Origin: Megaustenia siamemsis
Taxonomy: Eukaryota; Mollusca; Gastropoda; Stylommatophora; Ariophantidae
Reading direction: 5' to 3'
Length of the DNA: 64,000 nt
Assembly (NCBI GenBank): GCA_032433765.1
Contig: JAVIAB010000041.1
Location: forward strand, 81,182,428-81,246,427
A program made the translations under genes and the position numbers. Positions 59,061 through 64,000 of this stretch are shown here, piece by piece (the first letter of the stretch is position 1; each line of letters starts with the position of its first letter). The notes beneath the pieces are model-generated. The model ran no database searches, was not told the DNA's origin, and saw only the letters and a list, made by a program, of their open reading frames with translations.

Positions 59061-62000
59061 GTCGGTTTGTTGGCTTCACGTTAGCCTAGTCTGTGCGGCT
59101 GGATGGAGCAGTGGTTGGTGTCATTGATGGAGTAGAGGTTGGTGTCATTGATGGAGTAGTTGTCGGTTTGTTGGCTTCACGTTAGCCTAGTCTGGGCAGT
59201 TGGATGGAGTAGAGGTTGGTGTCATTGATGGTGTAGAGGTTGGTGTCATTGATGGTGTAGAGGTTGGTGTCATTGATGGAGTAGATGTTGGTGTCATTGA
59301 TGGTGTAGAGGTTGGTGTCATTGATGGTGTAGAGGTTGGTGTCATTGATGGTGTAGAGGTTGGTGTCATTGATGGTGTAGAGGTTGGTGTCATTGATGGA
59401 GTAGATGTTGGTGTCATTGATGGTGTAGAGGTTGTTGTCATTGATGGTGTAGAGGTTGGTGTCATTGATGGTGTAGAGGTTGGTGTCATTGATGGAGTAG
59501 ATGTTGGTGTCATTGATGGTGTAGAGGTTGTTGTCATTGATGGTGTAGAGGTTGGTGTCATTGATGGTGTAGAGGTTGGTGTCATTGATGGAGTAGATGT
59601 TGGTGTCATTGATGGTGTAGAGGTTGGTGTCATTGATGGTGTAGAGGTTGGTGTCATTGATGGTGTAGAGGTTGGTGTCATTGATGGTGTAGAGGTTGGT
59701 GTCATTGATGGTGTAGAGGTTGGTGTCATTGATGGAGTAGATGTTGGTGTCATTGATGGTGTAGAGGTTGTTGTCATTGATGGTGTAGAGGTTGGTGTCA
59801 TTGATGGTGTAGAGGTTGGTGTCATTGATGGTGTAGAGGTTGGTGTCATTGATGGAGTAGTTGTCGGTTTGTTGGCTTCACGTTAGCCTAGTCTGGGCAT
59901 TTGGATGGAGTAGAGGTTGGTGTCATTGATGGAGTAGAGGTTGGTGTCATTGATGTAGTAGAGGTTGGTGTCATTGATGGTGTCGAGGTTGGTGTCATTG
60001 ATGGTGTAGTTGTCGGTTTGTTGGCTTCACGTTAGCCTAGTCTGGGCGGTTGGATGGAGTAGGGGTTGTTGTCATTGATGGAGTAAAGGTTGGTGTCATT
60101 GATGGAGTAGAGGTTGGTGTCATTGATGGTGTAGAGGTTGTTGTCATTGATGGAGTAGAGGTTGGTGTCATTGATGGAGTAGTTGTCGGTTTGTTGGCTT
60201 CACGTTAGCCTAGTCTGGGCAGTTGGATGGAGTAGAGGTTGGTGTCATTGATGGTGTAGAGGTTGGTGTCATTGATGGTGTAGAGGTTGGTGTCATTGAT
60301 GGTGTAGAGGTTGGTGTCATTGATGGAGTAGATGTTGGTGTCATTGATGGTGTAGAGGTTGTTGTCATTGATGGTGTAGAGGTTGGTGTCATTGATGGTG
60401 TAGAGGTTGGTGTCATTGATGGAGTAGATGTTGGTGTCATTGATGGTGTAGAGGTTGGTGTCATTGATGGTGTAGAGGTTGGTGTCATTGATGGTGTAGA
60501 GGTTGGTGTCATTGATGGTGTAGAGGTTGGTGTCATTGATGGTGTAGAGGTTGGTGTCATTGATGGAGTAGATGTTGGTGTCATTGATGGTGTAGAGGTT
60601 GTTGTCATTGATGGTGTAGAGGTTGGTGTCATTGATGGTGTAGAGGTTGGTGTCATTGATGGTGTAGAGGTTGGTGTCATTGATGGAGTAGTTGTCGGTT
60701 TGTTGGCTTCACGTTAGCCTAGTCTGGGCATTTGGATGGAGTAGAGGTTGGTGTCATTGATGGAGTAGAGGTTGGTGTCATTGATGTAGTAGAGGTTGGT
60801 GTCATTGATGGTGTCGAGGTTGGTGTCATTGATGGTGTAGTTGTCGGTTTGTTGGCTTCACGTTAGCCTAGTCTGGGCGGTTGGATGGAGTAGGGGTTGT
60901 TGTCATTGATGGAGTAAAGGTTGGTGTCATTGATGGAGTAGAGGTTGGTGTCATTGATGGTGTAGAGGTTGTTGTCATTGATGGAGTAGAGGTTGGTGTC
61001 ATTGATGGAGTAGTTGTCGGTTTGTTGGCTTCACGTTAGCCTAGTCTGGGCAGTTGGATGGAGTAGAGGTTGGTGTCATTGATGGTGTAGAGGTTGGTGT
61101 CATTGATGGTGTAGAGGTTGGTGTCATTGATGGAGTAGATGTTGGTGTCATTGATGGTGTAGAGGTTGGTGTCATTGATGGTGTAGAGGTTGGTGTCATT
61201 GATGGTGTAGAGGTTGGTGTCATTGATGGTGTAGAGGTTGGTGTCATTGATGGAGTAGATGTTGGTGTCATTGATGGTGTAGAGGTTGTTGTCATTGATG
61301 GTGTAGAGGTTGGTGTCATTGATGGTGTAGAGGTTGGTGTCATTGATGGAGTAGATGTTGGTGTCATTGATGGTGTAGAGGTTGTTGTCATTGATGGTGT
61401 AGAGGTTGGTGTCATTGATGGTGTAGAGGTTGGTGTCATTGATGGAGTAGATGTTGGTGTCATTGATGGTGTAGAGGTTGGTGTCATTGATGGTGTAGAG
61501 GTTGGTGTCATTGATGGTGTAGAGGTTGGTGTCATTGATGGTGTAGAGGTTGGTGTCATTGATGGTGTAGAGGTTGGTGTCATTGATGGAGTAGATGTTG
61601 GTGTCATTGATGGTGTAGAGGTTGTTGTCATTGATGGTGTAGAGGTTGGTGTCATTGATGGTGTAGAGGTTGGTGTCATTGATGGTGTAGAGGTTGGTGT
61701 CATTGATGGAGTAGTTGTCGGTTTGTTGGCTTCACGTTAGCCTAGTCTGGGCATTTGGATGGAGTAGAGGTTGGTGTCATTGATGGAGTAGAGGTTGGTG
61801 TCATTGATGTAGTAGAGGTTGGTGTCATTGATGGTGTCGAGGTTGGTGTCATTGATGGTGTAGTTGTCGGTTTGTTGGCTTCACGTTAGCCTAGTCTGGG
61901 CGGTTGGATGGAGTAGGGGTTGTTGTCATTGATGGAGTAAAGGTTGGTGTCATTGATGGAGTAGAGGTTGGTGTCATTGATGGTGTAGAGGTTGTTGTCA

Positions 62001-63609
62001 TTGATGGAGTAGAGGTTGGTGTCATTGATGGTGTAGTTGTCGGTTTGTTGGCTTCACGCTAGCCTAGTCTGGGCAGTTGGATGGAGTAGAGGTTGGTGTC
62101 ATTGATGGAGTAGTTGTCGGTTTGTTGGCTTCACGTTAGCCTAGTCTGGGCGGTTGGATGGAGTAGGGGTTGTTGTCATTGATGGAGTAAAGGTTGTTGT
62201 CATTGATGGAGTAGAGGTTGGTGTCATTGATGGTGTAGAGGTTGTTGTCATTGATGGAGTAGAGGTTGGTGTCATTGATGGAGTAGAGGTTGTTGTCATT
62301 GATGGAGTAGAGGTTGGTGTCATTGATGGTGTAGAGGTTGGTGTCATTGATGGTGTAGAGGTTGTTGTCATTGATGGAGTAGAGGTTGTTGTCATTGATG
62401 GAGTAGAGGTTGGTGTCATTGATGGAGTAGAGGTTGTTGTCATTGATGGAGTAGAGGTTGTTGTCATTGATGGAGTAGAGGTTGGTGTCATTGATGGAGT
62501 AGAGGTTGTTGTCATTGATGGAGTAGAGGTTGGTGTCATTGATGGTGTAGAGGTTGGTGTCATTGATGGTGTAGAGGTTGTTGTCATTGATGGAGTAGAG
62601 GTTGTTGTCATTGATGGAGTAGAGGTTGGTGTCATTGATGGTGTAGAGGTTGGTGTCATTGATGGTGTAGAGGTTGTTGTCATTGATGGAGTAGAGGTTG
62701 TTGTCATTGATGTAGTAGAGGTTGTTGTCATTGATGGAGTAGAAGTTGTTGTCATTGATGGATGTGAGGTTGGTGTCATTGATGTAGTAGAGGTTGTTGT
62801 CATTGATGGAGTAGAAGTTGTTGTCATTGATGGATGTGAGGTTGGTGTCATTGATGAAGTACAGGTTGGTGTCATTGATGGAGTCCAGGTTGATGTAATT
62901 GATGGAGTATATTTTTATGTAATTGATAGAGTAGAAATTTGTGTAAATGATGGAGTTCAGGATGATGTAATTGGTGGAGTAGAGGTTGATATAATTGATG
63001 GAGTAGAGGTTTATATATTTGATGAAGTAGAGGTTGATATAATTGATGGAGTAGAGGTTTATATATTTGATGGAATAGTGGTTTATGTAATTGATGGAGT
63101 AGAGGTTTATGTATTTGATGGAATAGAGGTTTTTATAGTTGATGGAATAGTGGTTTATGTAATTGATGGAGTAGAGGTTTATGTATTTGATGGAATAGAG
63201 GTTTATATAGTTGAGGGAGTAGAGGTTTATATATTTGATGGAGTAGTGGTTTATGTAATTGATGGAGTAGAGGTTTATGTATTTGATGGAATAGAGGTTT
63301 ATATAGTTGATGGAGTAGAGGTTTATATATTTGATGGAGTAGTGGTTTATGTAATTGATGGAGTAGAGGTTTATGTATTTGATGGAATAGAGGTTTATAT
63401 AGTTGATGGAGTAGAGGTTTATATATTTGATGGAGTAGTTGTTTATGTAATTGATGAAGTAGAGGTTTATGTATTTGATGGAATAGAGGTTTATATAGTT
63501 GATGGAGTAGAGGTTCATATATTTGATGGAGCAGTGGTTTATTTAATTGATGGAATAGAGGTTTATATAATTGATGGAGTAGAGGTTTATATAATTGATG
63601 GAGTAGTGG
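59061..63609. repeat. Inverted 24-bp satellite with ~1-kb higher-order units
   Basis: Reverse-complement satellite of the palindrome's right arm. The spacer landmark TGTCGGTTTG recurs at 59,161, 60,184, 61,015 and 62,038, giving higher-order units of 1,023, 831 and 1,023 bp; the short unit lacks 192 bp (8 monomers). Beyond 62,140 come type 3, then type 2, then near-type 1 monomers, mirroring the left arm. Confidence 0.93.
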
Positions 63610-63869
63610 TATTTAATGTTTTTCATTGATGTATAATCTACTAACCTATCACTAACGATCAAGTACATAAAGAACTCCAAAGTCAGCATACACCAGACAT
63701 AAACAGGTCACTTCCGGGGTCACCGAGAGTAGAGGTCAACATCCGGACACGCGCGGTCATGGTTAACTCCCCTTGTCTTTCGTGTACATGTGGTGCGCTG
63801 CGCACCACACTATATATCTTTGTTAATTTAGCACCACAATGATAACCAGTTGGAACATTGTATACTACT
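63610..63869 (-). repeat. Terminal inverted repeat, outer right copy
   Basis: The element's right end, terminating GTATACTACT. It joins the satellite abruptly at 63,609/63,610 (GGAGTAGTGG to TATTTAATG). Confidence 0.9.
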
Positions 63870-63875
63870 ACCGAC
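63870..63875. other. Right 6-bp target-site duplication (ACCGAC)
   Basis: Identical to 49,619-49,624. AACTACTCCATCAATGAC follows in satellite phase. Confidence 0.75.
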
Positions 63876-64000
63876 AACTACTCCATCAATGACACCAACC
63901 TCTACACCACCAATGACACCAACCTCTACACCATCAATGACACCAACCTCTACACCATCAATGACACCAACCTCTACCCCATCCAACCACCCAGACTAGG
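63876..64000. repeat. 24-bp satellite, type 3, right flank
   Basis: Same orientation as the left-flank satellite, ending in the CAGACTAGG spacer at the window edge. Confidence 0.93.

Larger units (their letters stand above)
53763..63610. repeat. Right arm of giant inverted repeat, interrupted by pogo
   Basis: It begins TTCACAGCCACTATCACTA (53,763-53,781), is split by the pogo insertion, resumes with CTAGCTTTTTGTTG at 55,072 and continues to the junction with the outer terminal repeat at 63,610. It is about 2 kb longer than the left arm, because the satellite portion has more higher-order copies. Confidence 0.93.
49625..63869. mobile_element. Polinton/Maverick-derived element, rearranged into a palindrome
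   Basis: The two outer ends are inverted copies of a 260-bp sequence (49,625-49,884 and 63,610-63,869). They start AGTAGTATAC and end GTATACTACT, and are flanked by the same 6 bp (ACCGAC at 49,619-49,624 and 63,870-63,875). The 24-bp satellite resumes in phase, matching its uninterrupted CAAACCGACAACTAC spacer. A 6-bp duplication, AG termini, long TIRs and a family-B DNA polymerase are the hallmarks of Polintons. The interior is not a normal Polinton: it is an inverted duplication that also contains host satellite (59,061-63,609). No integrase, ATPase, protease or capsid gene is visible. Confidence 0.72.

Noticed and set aside
59187..62875. Thr/Ser/Pro-rich mucin-like ORFs (MTPTSTPS repeats)
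   Set aside because: 24-bp satellite read in frame; reverse frame also open (GVEVGVIDG), and interrupted by non-coding spacers.
47118..63610. Palindrome as a pure assembly or fold-back read artefact
   Set aside because: Arms differ in substitutions, minisatellite length and satellite unit number, and one arm has a later pogo insertion. Raw reads are still needed to exclude it completely.

Overview
This window is eukaryotic, almost certainly an invertebrate animal. There is no bacterial gene organisation. Everything recognisable is a eukaryotic mobile-element relic: non-LTR retrotransposons (LINEs), tRNA-derived SINEs, hAT, pogo/Tigger, and a Polinton/Maverick-like DNA polymerase B. The LINE 3'-end peptides and SINE types are of kinds I associate with molluscs and other lophotrochozoans; that placement is inference. 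I see no intact host protein gene, rRNA or tRNA gene.

Layout. About three quarters of the sequence is tandem repeat: roughly forty different minisatellite arrays with units of 12 to 130 bp, each a different sequence, separated by short unique spacers. Positions 1-30,550 are nearly all arrays, interrupted by a LINE scrap (2.8-3.0 kb), a SINE with a clear target-site duplication (17.1 kb) and the 3' end of a hAT element (24.9-25.4 kb). A decayed LINE with a reverse transcriptase lies at 30.6-32.7 kb. From 33 to 46 kb arrays alternate with two more SINEs and four LINE 3'-end fragments. Several arrays are built from the 3' coding end of the LINE beside them. The long open frames across the arrays exist because many units are multiples of 3 or lack stops; they are not genes.

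From 45.5 kb to the end a 24-bp satellite family dominates. Embedded in it is the main object: a giant inverted repeat (about 47,118-63,610) whose arms meet at a 73-bp loop (53,690-53,762). A non-autonomous pogo element later inserted beside the loop. Each arm carries the same 5'-truncated, frameshifted polB relic, a 21-bp minisatellite and a roughly 130-bp repeat array. The outer boundaries at 49,625 and 63,869 look like the two termini of one Polinton-type element: 260-bp terminal inverted repeats starting AG, flanked by the 6-bp duplication ACCGAC, with the host satellite resuming in phase.

Proposed history (inference): a Polinton-like element entered the 24-bp satellite. A fold-back inverted duplication then copied its left half plus flanking satellite and joined at the right terminus. 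Pogo then inserted at the centre, and a roughly 1-kb higher-order satellite unit expanded (or survived) on the right arm only.
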